From an uncultured Bacteroidaceae bacterium (GTDB taxonomy: Bacteria > Bacteroidota > Bacteroidia > Bacteroidales > Bacteroidaceae): a stretch of 33,343 bases of DNA. The notes under the pieces were generated by a model. It ran no database searches and was not told the DNA's origin. It saw only the letters and a list, made by a program, of their open reading frames with translations. Of the stretch, positions 24,885-33,343 are shown piece by piece (the stretch's first letter is position 1; every line of letters starts with the position of its first letter). Location of the stretch: contig CAKRRN010000028.1 of the NCBI GenBank assembly GCA_934394435.1, forward strand, positions 1 to 33,343, written 5' to 3'. Both the position numbers and the translations under genes were made by a program.

Positions 24885-26702
24885 CTATCTGAGTTGCTCC
24901 AAGCGATCGTAACTCATCTGCAGGATGGTCTGTGCCTTATGCAGACGGTCATCAGAGTGAGTTGGTTGCTCAGTGATAGGTTTTCGGCTGGTAATGTCGA
25001 ACACACTCACGCCTGTACTGTCAGCAAAGAGAATGCCGCTGGGGAAAGTGCTGTAAGCAAAGGGATAGGTATAATTGCGACTCAGAACATTACGGCTCCA
25101 AGGAAAGTCGCGGTGGCTGATGCCCATCTGGCTGAGCAACGTAGCACACAAGTCACTCTGGTTCATCAGCACCTGCATGCGCCTGGGCTCGCGTATAGCA
25201 CCACCCAGCCAGAGCATGGGAGAGTGGAAGAACTCTGGTGACTCATAGGTAAGGTCATAGAGGAAACCGTGGTCGGGAATAAGGATGACGAGCAGATTGT
25301 CCCAAACTGGTGTGCGGCGCAAGCTGTCAACAAGCATCTCCACACAATGGTCGGTAAAGGCAAAAGCATTGAGCTTCTTGTCCGCGAGCCTGTGGTAGGG
25401 CACTTCGAAAGGCTCGTGGCTGGAGAGTGTCTGCAAAGTCATATGCCAAGGCTCGGGCATGCTGCCACTTGCTATCATCTCATAGGTGCGTCGCGCAGTC
25501 ACACTGTCGTTGGCTCCCCATTTGCTTTTACTGGTTTCTGCCATTGGGAAATCTACGGAACTGGTCAACTGACGATAGCCAGTGGCCACAAGGTATCCCT
25601 TCTTATTCATAATGGTTATGTCACCTCCGTAGAGATAGCCTGTATGATATCCCTCGTGCGCTAAGCTATGTGCCAAGGATGGTAAATTATTTAGTTTCTC
25701 CGGAAGTCGCATCAGACTAACTGTAGGATAACTAATCCACCCACTAAAAGCACTCACGGTACCACGATCCGTACGGAAACTATTGGAATAGTAATGATCC
25801 CAAAATATGCCCTGGGGAATCATACGACTCATACCAGGTGCCACGTTAGGCAGTCCGCCCAACTCGCGCACAAACTTACTTCCGAAACTTTCCATCAGCA
25901 CAATCAGCACATTGGGACGCTGAATACGCAAGAGTGTATCCTGTATATCCTCTGTCTCGCTGGGATAGAGTCCTTCAAAGGAGTGAGACAGCAACTGGTC
26001 GTCCTGCCAGTTGAACTGTTCACCGAATGCCTTGGTCTTACTCAAAGAAGAAAGCAGGCTGAACGCAGGATTAACAGCCGCATGGTTAAGAAAAAGAGAA
26101 GGACTATAATATGCCACACCCACATTCATCACACCTTGGCGTACTCCTCCACGAATCCCAACAAAAAGTACACCGCCGCATAATAAAAGAACAATCGTAT
26201 GAAATACCCGATGTCTCACGTTTGGGAAATATGATGGGATATGACGCAAAAGAAGCCAACAAGTCAAAGCTGACAACAGGACCATTCCTCCCACACGTGT
26301 AAGAATGAAACTCATGCTCACGCTGCTGGTAGCCCCCTCTGGATTCTGCATATAGCTGAATACTGCTGCATTCAACTTAAACTTCCAGAACTCATACAAT
26401 ACGACATCACCAACAATAATTACAGACAGAAGTACCGCCACCAGAATCCAATAAGGAACAAGTACCCAGCGGAGAGGTAGCCTATGCCACCAGAGTGATA
26501 TCATGCAAAGGAGCAAAGGGAGTACCAACATATAGCCCGAAGTGCTGACATCCATGGTGAGTCCATGCCACCACACCTGTAATGCGTCTGCAAAGTCGAA
26601 AGGGGATATGCTAGCATTATACCAGAGAAACAGCACCTTGCCCACAGCAAAAATGAGCAACAGGCAAAAGAATAGACGCAGAAGATATAGAATACGTGAC
26701 AT
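24885..26702 (-). CDS. LtaS-like membrane sulfatase/phosphotransferase, copy 1
   Basis: 605 aa. About five N-terminal membrane helices (roughly residues 5-28, 55-72, 79-102, 133-153, 168-185) precede an extracytoplasmic alkaline-phosphatase-superfamily domain. The domain has VLIVLMESFG (E271 as metal ligand), SFRTDRGT with T311 the likely nucleophile, and IPDHGFLYD for the metal site. The layout matches lipoteichoic acid synthase-type and phosphoglycerol or phosphoethanolamine transferases, which act on the outer face of the inner membrane. It carries no cysteine/formylglycine signature, so it is not a true sulfatase. The paralogous next copy lies 63 nt upstream. The acceptor and donor are unknown; Gram-negative bacteria lack classical lipoteichoic acid. 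Confidence 0.85.
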   Translation of the reverse strand: MSRILYLLRLFFCLLLIFAVGKVLFLWYNASISPFDFADALQVWWHGLTMDVSTSGYMLVLPLLLCMISLWWHRLPLRWVLVPYWILVAVLLSVIIVGDVVLYEFWKFKLNAAVFSYMQNPEGATSSVSMSFILTRVGGMVLLSALTCWLLLRHIPSYFPNVRHRVFHTIVLLLCGGVLFVGIRGGVRQGVMNVGVAYYSPSLFLNHAAVNPAFSLLSSLSKTKAFGEQFNWQDDQLLSHSFEGLYPSETEDIQDTLLRIQRPNVLIVLMESFGSKFVRELGGLPNVAPGMSRMIPQGIFWDHYYSNSFRTDRGTVSAFSGWISYPTVSLMRLPEKLNNLPSLAHSLAHEGYHTGYLYGGDITIMNKKGYLVATGYRQLTSSVDFPMAETSKSKWGANDSVTARRTYEMIASGSMPEPWHMTLQTLSSHEPFEVPYHRLADKKLNAFAFTDHCVEMLVDSLRRTPVWDNLLVILIPDHGFLYDLTYESPEFFHSPMLWLGGAIREPRRMQVLMNQSDLCATLLSQMGISHRDFPWSRNVLSRNYTYPFAYSTFPSGILFADSTGVSVFDITSRKPITEQPTHSDDRLHKAQTILQMSYDRLEQLR

Positions 26703-26765
26703 AAGCTTTCACATCATTTACATTCGTAAGAAAAGTATCTATTTTTCGAAAGGTAAAGGAGCATC

Positions 26766-28607
26766 TCAATGAGAGCCTACAGACGAAAGTGCTTTGTGCT
26801 TCTGTTCAGACAGATAGTCATAACTCGTTTGCAACACTGATTGCGCTTTGCGCACACGCTGCTCACCACCCTTGCCAGAGTCTGTTATAATACTATTGGC
26901 AGTAATGTCATACACCGTTTCGCCCGTAGCATCTTTCCACATAATTCCTGCAGGGAAATCACTATACACAAACGGATAAGTATAATGCTTGCTCAAGACA
27001 TTTCGACTCCAAGGATAGTCTCGATGGCATACCTGCATCTGACTGAGAAGCGTAGCAGCCAAATCGCTCTGGTTCATTAGAACCTTCATACGACGAGGGT
27101 GAGCAACAGCCCCTCCCAGCCACAACATAGGAGAATGGAAGAACTCTGGATCCTCATAACTCTGTTTATACAAGAAGCCATGATCAGGAATCATAATTAC
27201 CAACATGTTATCCCACTGTGGAAGTGTCCTAAGACTATCTATCAGCTGTCCCAGGCAATGGTCTGTATAAGCGAACGCATTCAATTTCTCGTCTTTCAGA
27301 CGATTATAAGGAACTTTCCATGGTTCGTGGCTTGAAACAGTCTGGTATGCCATAAACCAATGCTCGGTACTGTCCTTCCTCGCAATATAGTGAAAGGCTT
27401 TCATAGCCGATGTACTGTCATTTGCTCCCCAAGCACTATTCATTTCCTCCGCAGTAAAGGCTGTATTGTCCATCAGTTCCTTGAAACCCATATCAGCAAG
27501 ATACTGTCGTTTCCCCATGTTGGTCATAGCACCCGGATAGAGATACGTGGTATGATACCCTTTGTCTGCCAGACTGCGTGCCAGCGAAGGCATGAAAAGA
27601 TGTAGTTCAGTTTCCTTCATCAAGCATACATCTGGATAAGCCAGTGTCCCACTGTACGCGCTCACTGTACCTCTGTCCGTACGGAAACTACAACTATAAT
27701 AGTTTTCCCAAAATACGCCTTGCGGAATCAGACGGCTCCAATTAGGTGAGACATCTGGCAATCCTCCAAGTTCCTGGATAAAACGACCGCCAAAACTTTC
27801 TATCAGAACTATTAAGACATTGGGATGGTTGGTATTCAACAGGGTATCCTTAATATCCTCCGTGTCTTGAGGATAAAGGTTACGAAACGTGCGTTCACGT
27901 TCTTCCTCATCAAGGTAATTAAAACGATTTGCGGGTTCAGAAGTCCATGGGAATGAAGACACAAAAGCAAACACCGGATTTACGGAAGCATGATTACGGA
28001 AAAGGCTCTTGCGTTCGTTATAGCTGTCACCTACATGCGCCCACAGCAGACCCATTGCTGACAGGAACCCGACAATAAGCGACATGTTGCGCATCCAGGC
28101 TCGCCATACAGGACTTGCCTGTGGCACACGCTTGGGGGTTAGCCTGATACAGGGTACCACTATCCATAGCACAAGTAACAAGGCCACAAGCACACGTGAT
28201 ATAATAAACCAAGGACTTACACTATTAGAGGCTCCCTCTGGAGAGGCAGCGTAACTTAGCACCACCGCATTCAACTTAAACTGCCAGAATTCATACATAA
28301 CTGCATCAGCCAGTATGATGGCTCCTATACAAAACCCCACTATAATATAATAAGGAGTAAGCAGAGCGCGTAGAGGAAGCCCATGACGATAGCTGGCAAG
28401 AAAAGACAGCAAGGCTGTTGGCAACAGAAAAAGTGCCGCCACCACACAGTCATGAGCCAAAAGCCCCTCATGGCATGCCCCGAAGACATCCATTATAGAA
28501 AGAGACTCTATATGACGGTTATATAGAATAAAACCAATCCTTCCAGCAAAGAATATGAGTAAGAGATGACAGTAGAGAATTTCCAGAAAGTGCAATCGCT
28601 GTTTCAT
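26766..28607 (-). CDS. LtaS-like membrane sulfatase/phosphotransferase, copy 2
   Basis: 613 aa, a paralogue of the neighbouring gene throughout. It has the same five-helix N-terminal membrane part, a shared segment DAVMYEFWQFKLNAVVLSYA (copy 1: DVVLYEFWKFKLNAAVFSYM), VLIVLIESFG with E270, and SFRTDRGT with T310. Later come GANDS, SSHEP and IPDHGFLYKQSYEDPEFFHS, all kept in both. Differences are concentrated in the linker between membrane and catalytic parts (about 195-245) and the tail. The pair probably arose by tandem duplication. It lies 48 nt after the ABC exporter gene. The domain should sit in the periplasm and transfer a phospho-alcohol head group; the substrate is not evident. Confidence 0.85.
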   Translation of the reverse strand: MKQRLHFLEILYCHLLLIFFAGRIGFILYNRHIESLSIMDVFGACHEGLLAHDCVVAALFLLPTALLSFLASYRHGLPLRALLTPYYIIVGFCIGAIILADAVMYEFWQFKLNAVVLSYAASPEGASNSVSPWFIISRVLVALLLVLWIVVPCIRLTPKRVPQASPVWRAWMRNMSLIVGFLSAMGLLWAHVGDSYNERKSLFRNHASVNPVFAFVSSFPWTSEPANRFNYLDEEERERTFRNLYPQDTEDIKDTLLNTNHPNVLIVLIESFGGRFIQELGGLPDVSPNWSRLIPQGVFWENYYSCSFRTDRGTVSAYSGTLAYPDVCLMKETELHLFMPSLARSLADKGYHTTYLYPGAMTNMGKRQYLADMGFKELMDNTAFTAEEMNSAWGANDSTSAMKAFHYIARKDSTEHWFMAYQTVSSHEPWKVPYNRLKDEKLNAFAYTDHCLGQLIDSLRTLPQWDNMLVIMIPDHGFLYKQSYEDPEFFHSPMLWLGGAVAHPRRMKVLMNQSDLAATLLSQMQVCHRDYPWSRNVLSKHYTYPFVYSDFPAGIMWKDATGETVYDITANSIITDSGKGGEQRVRKAQSVLQTSYDYLSEQKHKALSSVGSH

Positions 28608-28655
28608 CGTAATATATATAGTAATGTATATAGTCTTGAGAAAAAAGAAACTTGA

Positions 28656-30494
28656 TTAAAGTTGCTGCAACTCCGTTAAACGTTTATAATAACCGCCCCT
28701 GGCAAGAAGCTCTTCGTGCGTACCATGCTCTACGATTCTTCCTTCGTGAAGAACATAGATTTCATCCGAATTTCTTATTGTGCTCAAACGATGGGCAATA
28801 CTGATGGTGGTTCGGCTCTTCATCAAACGTTCAAGAGCCTCTTGCACCAGATGCTCGCTCTCGGTATCAAGCGCACTGGTAGCCTCATCCAGAATCAAGA
28901 TGGGCGGATTCTTCAGTATGGCACGAGCTATACTTATGCGTTGGCGCTGTCCTCCACTGAGTCGGCAACCACGATCGCCCACCATAGTCTGGTAGCCTTG
29001 TTCAGTCTGCATAATAAACTCATGTGCATTGGCAACACGTGCTGCATCCTCTACCTGCTGCTGTGTCGCATTTTCCACGCCAAATGCGATATTATTGAAT
29101 ATTGTATCGTTAAAGAGGATAGCCTCCTGGTTGACATTTCCTATAAGACTGCGCAGAGAGTGGATGGAGAGCTTTCGAATATCTATACCGTCAATGGTAA
29201 TACTACCCTGCTGAATATCATGATAACGAGGCACCAGGTCCACCAAAGTGCTCTTACCACTACCCGACTGTCCCACAAGAGCAATACTGCGTCCGACGGG
29301 TATGGTCAGATTGATATCAGAAAGCACCTGACGGTCATTTTGATAGCTGAAGCTGACATGTTGGAAACTGATTCCTTGCTTCAGCCCATCTATCTTCACT
29401 GGATGCGAAATCTCACAGATGGGATTCTCCGCACGCAGTATTTTCTCAATACGTTCCATACTGGCCATACCTTTCTTTATGGCGTAACCAGCCTTGCTCA
29501 GGTCCTTCACTGGCTGCAGAGTTGTATACAGTATAACCAGATAATAGATAAAGAGATTGGCATCAATGCTACTTGTACCTGTGAAGATGAGCCATCCGCC
29601 AAACCACAAGACTATCGCGATCATCACAGTACCCAAGAATTCGCTCACTGGATGGGCAGCATTCTGACGCATTGCCACACGCGTGGCAATACGACGATAG
29701 TCATCATTGACAACCGTAAAGCGTCGCATCATCTTTTTCTCTGCTATAAACGCTTTGATAATGCGTAGCCCACCAAGTGTCTCCTCTATCTGACTCATAC
29801 TGTCACTCAAACGTGACTGCATAATCAGTGAGTCTGACTTGAGGCGTTTGCCTACAGACCCGATTCCCCATGCCAACAGGGGAACAACCAGCAGAGTAAA
29901 AAGAGTAAGTTGCCAACTGATGCATATTAGTGTACCCAGATAAACCACAATGAAAATGGGGTTCTTCACAATCATATCCAGTGAACTGCTGATGCTGGCA
30001 TCCACCTCATTGACGTCCGTAGACACACGCGTTAGGATGTCTCCTTTTCGCTCATCAGAGAAGAAACTTAACGGAAGAGAAATGATCTTACGATATATAT
30101 CAGCTCTGATATCACGGATAATGCCTGTACGCAAAGGCATAAGCATAGCCGTACCGCCAAAGTAAGTAGCTGTCTTGAAGAATGTGAGCACACAGAGGAG
30201 TACACCCAACATCAACAGAGTTGTAGATGGTCCATAATGTGTTATTAGCTCCTGAGAATAATAGTAGCCATTATTCTTTGCCACATCTATAAAAGAGCCT
30301 AACCCACCTGTCCCCCAAGGAATGAAGGAGAAATGCTCATCATTGACTTTGAAGAGTATCTGCAGTATCGGCAGCAAGATAGAAAAGGAGAATACATTAA
30401 AAAGAGCCGCCAGCACGTTCATAATGAAAGTGCCTACTATATAACTCTTGTATCGAGCCAGATAACGACCCATTGTTTGAAAGAAATCCCTCAT
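28656..30494 (-). CDS. MsbA-like ABC exporter (fused permease and ATPase)
   Basis: 612 aa. The N-terminal half is a six-helix type IV exporter domain and the C-terminal half the ATPase. Walker A is GQSGSGKS (408-415), the signature is LSGGQRQR (512-519) and Walker B with the following motif is ILILDEATSALD (about 532-543). SIAHRLSTIRNSDEIYVLHE closes the ATPase. Length and the single-chain layout match MsbA, the lipid A-core flippase, which works as a homodimer in the inner membrane. Multidrug or other lipid exporters of the same family are possible. Genes for two envelope-facing head-group transferase-like enzymes follow directly, which favours a lipid substrate. Confidence 0.88.
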   Translation of the reverse strand: MRDFFQTMGRYLARYKSYIVGTFIMNVLAALFNVFSFSILLPILQILFKVNDEHFSFIPWGTGGLGSFIDVAKNNGYYYSQELITHYGPSTTLLMLGVLLCVLTFFKTATYFGGTAMLMPLRTGIIRDIRADIYRKIISLPLSFFSDERKGDILTRVSTDVNEVDASISSSLDMIVKNPIFIVVYLGTLICISWQLTLFTLLVVPLLAWGIGSVGKRLKSDSLIMQSRLSDSMSQIEETLGGLRIIKAFIAEKKMMRRFTVVNDDYRRIATRVAMRQNAAHPVSEFLGTVMIAIVLWFGGWLIFTGTSSIDANLFIYYLVILYTTLQPVKDLSKAGYAIKKGMASMERIEKILRAENPICEISHPVKIDGLKQGISFQHVSFSYQNDRQVLSDINLTIPVGRSIALVGQSGSGKSTLVDLVPRYHDIQQGSITIDGIDIRKLSIHSLRSLIGNVNQEAILFNDTIFNNIAFGVENATQQQVEDAARVANAHEFIMQTEQGYQTMVGDRGCRLSGGQRQRISIARAILKNPPILILDEATSALDTESEHLVQEALERLMKSRTTISIAHRLSTIRNSDEIYVLHEGRIVEHGTHEELLARGGYYKRLTELQQL

Positions 30495-30511
30495 GAGAAA
30501 AATAATTTCGA

Positions 30512-31141
30512 TTACTTCCGACCAAAGTCGGCAGGGATTTCACCCCACTGGGCAGTTTCCCACTTGATTACTTGTGCATGCTGGGGATGCTTCCGTAGCC
30601 ACTCCTCCGCTCTTGCAATCAAGGCATAGAGGGGTTCTGTACGAGCGTCTCTCGCCAGTTTGGTCTTACACTTGCCTCCCTTTACCCAGTTGATAGCATT
30701 ACGGCTATCGCTGTAAATCTTCATATTCCATCCTTTCTGGTCTATGAGAGCCAAGGCATGCACAATGGCAAGAAACTCCCCTATATTATTTGTTCCATGT
30801 ACGGGACCATAATGAAATATCTGCTGATTATTACCCAAGTACACTCCCTGATACTCCATCGGTCCTGGATTACCGCTGCAAGCCGCGTCTACAGCAATAG
30901 CATTGAAGTCTATATTCTCTGGCAAGACCTTAGGTAGGGGTGTTTTCTTGACACCCGAAGAATGATTGCTCAGATATTGTTCGGGAGAAGCTAGCGCACG
31001 CTCTGCCTCTTCGCATGTGGCAAAAGACTTGTAGCGTGCGCCCTTGTAGTTCTTCACTTGAGACTGGCAGTCCTCCCAGGTGGAATAAACCCCAGGAGAA
31101 ACGCCAACCCATACAACATAATATTTGCTCTTCTGGCCCAT
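30512..31141 (-). CDS. Ribonuclease H with N-terminal hybrid-binding domain
   Basis: 209 aa. Residues 5-52 form the viroplasmin/RNase H1 N-terminal domain (YYVVWVGVSPGVYSTWEDC, then GARYKSFATCEEAERAL), which binds RNA-DNA hybrids. The RNase H catalytic domain starts near 80, with D85 (AVDAACSG), E122 (NIGEFLAIVHAL), D145 (IYSDSRNA) and D205 (IPADFGRK) as the four metal-binding acids. The final D lies only five residues from the end, so the gene is complete. The protein cuts RNA in hybrids during replication and repair. It lies 30 nt after argS and 17 nt before the ABC exporter gene, in an operon whose other members are unrelated in function. Confidence 0.92.
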   Translation of the reverse strand: MGQKSKYYVVWVGVSPGVYSTWEDCQSQVKNYKGARYKSFATCEEAERALASPEQYLSNHSSGVKKTPLPKVLPENIDFNAIAVDAACSGNPGPMEYQGVYLGNNQQIFHYGPVHGTNNIGEFLAIVHALALIDQKGWNMKIYSDSRNAINWVKGGKCKTKLARDARTEPLYALIARAEEWLRKHPQHAQVIKWETAQWGEIPADFGRK

Positions 31142-31171
31142 TCAGCACAGGATTGACAACAACGAATAGGC

Positions 31172-32992
31172 TTACATGCGCTCTGGCACTTCAATACCCA
31201 GTAATCCCATGCCGTTCTTCACCACTTGACTCACGGCTGCAGAAAGTGCCAAACGGAACACCTTCTTGTCTTGATTTGGCTCACGAAGTACACTCAAGTC
31301 ATGATAGAACTGATTATACTCTTTCACCAAGTCATAACAATAGTTAGCAATCGCACTGGGGTTATAGTCTGTCCCCGCTTGACGAACAACATTGCCAAAT
31401 CCTTGAAGATGCTGAATAAGGCTAATTTCCTTAGCTGTCAACTCAGCGCCAAGAGGCAACTGGTCTGGGATGGACGTACCCTCTGCCTCAGCCTTACGCA
31501 AAATACTGCGTATGCGCGCATAAGTATATTGGATGAAAGGGCCCGTGTTACCATTGAAATCAATACTCTCTTCGGGATTGAAGAGCATGTTTTTGCGCGC
31601 GTCCACCTTCAATATAAAATATTTCAGTGCACCCAGCCCCACACGTCTGGCTATCTCGTGTGCCTCCTCTGGCGTGATGTTCTCCAAGCGATTCACTTTG
31701 TCCGCACTCATCTGCGCAGCATTCTGGATCATACTCTCAATCAGGTCATCAGCATCCACCACTGTTCCCTCACGGCTCTTCATCTTACCATTAGGAAGTT
31801 CAACCATTCCATAAGAGAAGTGCACGAGATCCTTACCCCACTTGAATCCAAGTTTATCAAGCAGGATAGAAAGCACCTGGAAGTGATAATTCTGTTCGTT
31901 GCCCACCACATAAATCATCTTGTCAATCGGGAAATCCTGGAAGCGCAACTTGGCAGTGCCGATATCCTGGGTCATATAAACGCTGGTGCCATCGGAGCGC
32001 AACAAGAGTTTCTCGTCGAGCCCTTCTTTTGTCAGGTCTGCCCATACAGAACCATCTGGACGACGATAGAAGAATCCCTTCTGGAGTCCTTCCTCCACCT
32101 TTTCCTTGCCTTCGAGATAGGTTTGGCTTTCATAGTATATCTTATCGAAGGATACACCCAGTGCCTTGTAGGTCTCATCAAAGCCAGCATACACCCACTC
32201 GTTCATCTTCCGCCATAAGGCACGTACCTCTGGGTCGCCCTGTTCCCACTTGACCAGCATCTCATGAGCCTCGCGAATGAGAGGAGATTCCTGTTTGGCT
32301 TTTTCCTCTGCCTCATCCTCTGCCATGCCCTCTGCCACATACTGGGCTTTGAGTTCCTTCACCTCTTCGCGATAGTGCTTATCAAAAGCCACATAGTAGT
32401 CACCTATCAGATGGTCACCCTTCTTACCGCTCGACTGTGGAGTCTCGCCATTCCCCCAGCGCAGCCAAGCAAGCATACTCTTGCAGATGTGAATTCCACG
32501 GTCATTTACAATATTGGTTTTGACCACTTTATTTCCATTCGCCTCCATGATATTGGCCAAAGCCCATCCCAGGAGATTATTCCTCACATGTCCCAAGTGG
32601 AGTGGCTTGTTCGTATTCGGACTACTGTATTCAATCATCACCAAAGGTGACTTGTCTGTCGCAGCAACAAAGCCATATTTAGGATTCTTCCAGATATCCT
32701 GCAGCAAACTTATCCAGCAAGCAGGCTGAACACTCAAGTTGAGGAAACCTTTAACGACATTGAAGTCTCTGACCACATCAGACAGATTCTCCACCAAATA
32801 CTGGCCAAGGTCTTGTGCCGTCTCCTCAGGCTTCTTCTTACTGATGCGCAGGAAAGGAAATACCACAAGGGTCAACTCCCCATCAAATCCTTCGCGTGTC
32901 TCCTGGAGTACTACCGAACCTTCGGGTGCACTCTGACCATACAACTGCTTTATGGCAGCCTCTACGGCCTTCACTATCTGGTCTGTCATCAT
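31172..32992 (-). CDS. argS: Arginyl-tRNA synthetase
   Basis: Class I synthetase charging tRNA-Arg, 606 aa, the normal length. It has an N-terminal additional domain (about 1-110), the HIGH motif as HLGH (132-135) within SSPNTNKPLHLGHVRNN, a KMSK-like loop GKMKSREGTVVDADDL (near 400) and the C-terminal anticodon-binding helical domain ending GLLGIEVPERM. The start is MMTDQIVKAV; either of the two Met codons may be used. It is the first gene of a five-gene minus-strand unit behind a consensus promoter. Confidence 0.97.
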   Translation of the reverse strand: MMTDQIVKAVEAAIKQLYGQSAPEGSVVLQETREGFDGELTLVVFPFLRISKKKPEETAQDLGQYLVENLSDVVRDFNVVKGFLNLSVQPACWISLLQDIWKNPKYGFVAATDKSPLVMIEYSSPNTNKPLHLGHVRNNLLGWALANIMEANGNKVVKTNIVNDRGIHICKSMLAWLRWGNGETPQSSGKKGDHLIGDYYVAFDKHYREEVKELKAQYVAEGMAEDEAEEKAKQESPLIREAHEMLVKWEQGDPEVRALWRKMNEWVYAGFDETYKALGVSFDKIYYESQTYLEGKEKVEEGLQKGFFYRRPDGSVWADLTKEGLDEKLLLRSDGTSVYMTQDIGTAKLRFQDFPIDKMIYVVGNEQNYHFQVLSILLDKLGFKWGKDLVHFSYGMVELPNGKMKSREGTVVDADDLIESMIQNAAQMSADKVNRLENITPEEAHEIARRVGLGALKYFILKVDARKNMLFNPEESIDFNGNTGPFIQYTYARIRSILRKAEAEGTSIPDQLPLGAELTAKEISLIQHLQGFGNVVRQAGTDYNPSAIANYCYDLVKEYNQFYHDLSVLREPNQDKKVFRLALSAAVSQVVKNGMGLLGIEVPERM

Positions 32993-33035
32993 ATTTCGTT
33001 TTTACCTATATTATAATTACGTATATTTCAGCGTG

Positions 33036-33067
33036 CAAATTTACTGATTTTCGTCCAATGGGACAAA
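33036..33067 (-). promoter_or_regulatory. Promoter of the argS operon
   Basis: Minus-strand TTTG (33067-33064), 20 nt, then TAAATTTG (33043-33036). Both elements match the Bacteroidetes consensus fully, and they equal those of the GLUG gene promoter in sequence and spacing. The predicted start near 33029 gives a leader of about 37 nt. Confidence 0.75.
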
Positions 33068-33098
33068 CAAAGAAGCACAGCTTTGACTCATTATGTCC

Positions 33099-33112
33099 AA
33101 ATCGCTTATCAG
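33099..33112 (+). repeat. Diverged copy of the 14-bp dispersed motif
   Basis: AATCGCTTATCAGA matches AATCGGTCATTAGA at 11 of 14 positions. It is preceded by CA, as in two other copies. It sits about 30 bp upstream of the argS promoter. The rest of the 33113-33296 stretch shows no gene or clear signal. Confidence 0.35.
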
Positions 33113-33296
33113 AGAATCCCCAAGCATATCTCCAGATATTAACATTCCGCCCTCTGAAGACAAACATACCTATGCCAAGAAGATGTATTACGCAATCGTT
33201 TTGCGACGTGAAATATTCATAAAACACTACCTTCACACAAAGCCATACCGTATAAAAACAGCAGGAAACCTGTCTGGCTACTGCTATGAATATCAC

Positions 33297-33333
33297 AAAA
33301 ACAGCCCAGTGCAATCTCGTTGCACTGGGCTGT
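33297..33333 (-). terminator. Terminator of a gene lying beyond the right edge
   Basis: ACAGCCCAGTGCAA (33301-33314) and TTGCACTGGGCTGT (33320-33333) form a perfect 14-bp stem with a 5-nt loop. On the minus strand the stem runs into a five-T tract (33301-33297). It therefore ends a leftward transcript entering from outside the window. Confidence 0.8.
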
Positions 33334-33343
33334 CTGAAATTAT

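Noticed and set aside
24885..28607. True sulfatases
   Set aside because: No C/S-x-P-x-R formylglycine signature is present. Membrane topology and the threonine nucleophile motif fit LtaS-type transferases.
28716..29768. 350-codon plus-strand frame, and a similar one at 31226-32218
   Set aside because: Both are antisense to well-identified genes (ABC exporter and argS) and have low-complexity composition typical of mirror frames.

Overview
The window looks like a chromosomal segment of a Bacteroidales bacterium, most likely Prevotella or a close relative. Supporting signs are Bacteroidetes-type promoters (TTTG, 19-20 nt, TAnnTTTG) in front of several genes, few Shine-Dalgarno sites, a large secreted GLUG-repeat protein, paired ECF sigma/anti-sigma genes, and Prevotella-like C-terminal tails on two secreted proteins. 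No species is assigned. I saw no tRNA, rRNA, transposase, phage gene or CRISPR array.

Layout, left to right. 1-5357 (minus) is one continuous, 3'-truncated reading frame for a giant surface or secreted protein of four related GLUG-type modules. 6017-7427 (minus) is psd-pssA, the phosphatidylserine/phosphatidylethanolamine branch. 7620-12171 (plus) holds dnaE, trxA and a small acidic protein. 12229-13362 (minus) is glf, which makes UDP-galactofuranose. 13518-16008 (minus) is a LemA plus DUF3137 membrane pair. 16340-18056 (minus) is an ECF sigma factor, an anti-sigma-like gene broken by a one-base shift in a six-base homopolymer, and a secreted protein that resembles a free TonB-receptor plug. 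18390-19394 (plus) is a secreted GH43 arabinanase-like enzyme.

20077-24469 (plus) is a tightly packed six-gene unit: small exported basic protein, ECF sigma factor, short membrane anti-sigma-like protein, Spy/CpxP-like periplasmic protein, Cthe_2159-type carbohydrate-binding beta-helix protein and secreted esterase. The last two carry similar C-terminal tails. This is the best candidate for an undescribed system: an envelope or polysaccharide sensing circuit that carries its own surface effectors.

24885-32992 (minus) reads argS, RNase H, MsbA-like ABC exporter and two tandem LtaS-like alkaline-phosphatase-superfamily membrane enzymes. It is spaced like one operon behind a consensus promoter. 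Together with psd-pssA and glf it gives the window an envelope-building theme.

The intergenic DNA is also structured. There are two arrays of 22-23 bp tandem repeats, each downstream of a gene-end terminator and an identical 14-bp tag. A dispersed composite element occurs at about 5.85 kb and 19.9 kb, with its 14-bp part also at 5.66 kb and, more diverged, at 33.1 kb. Several strong terminator hairpins are present.
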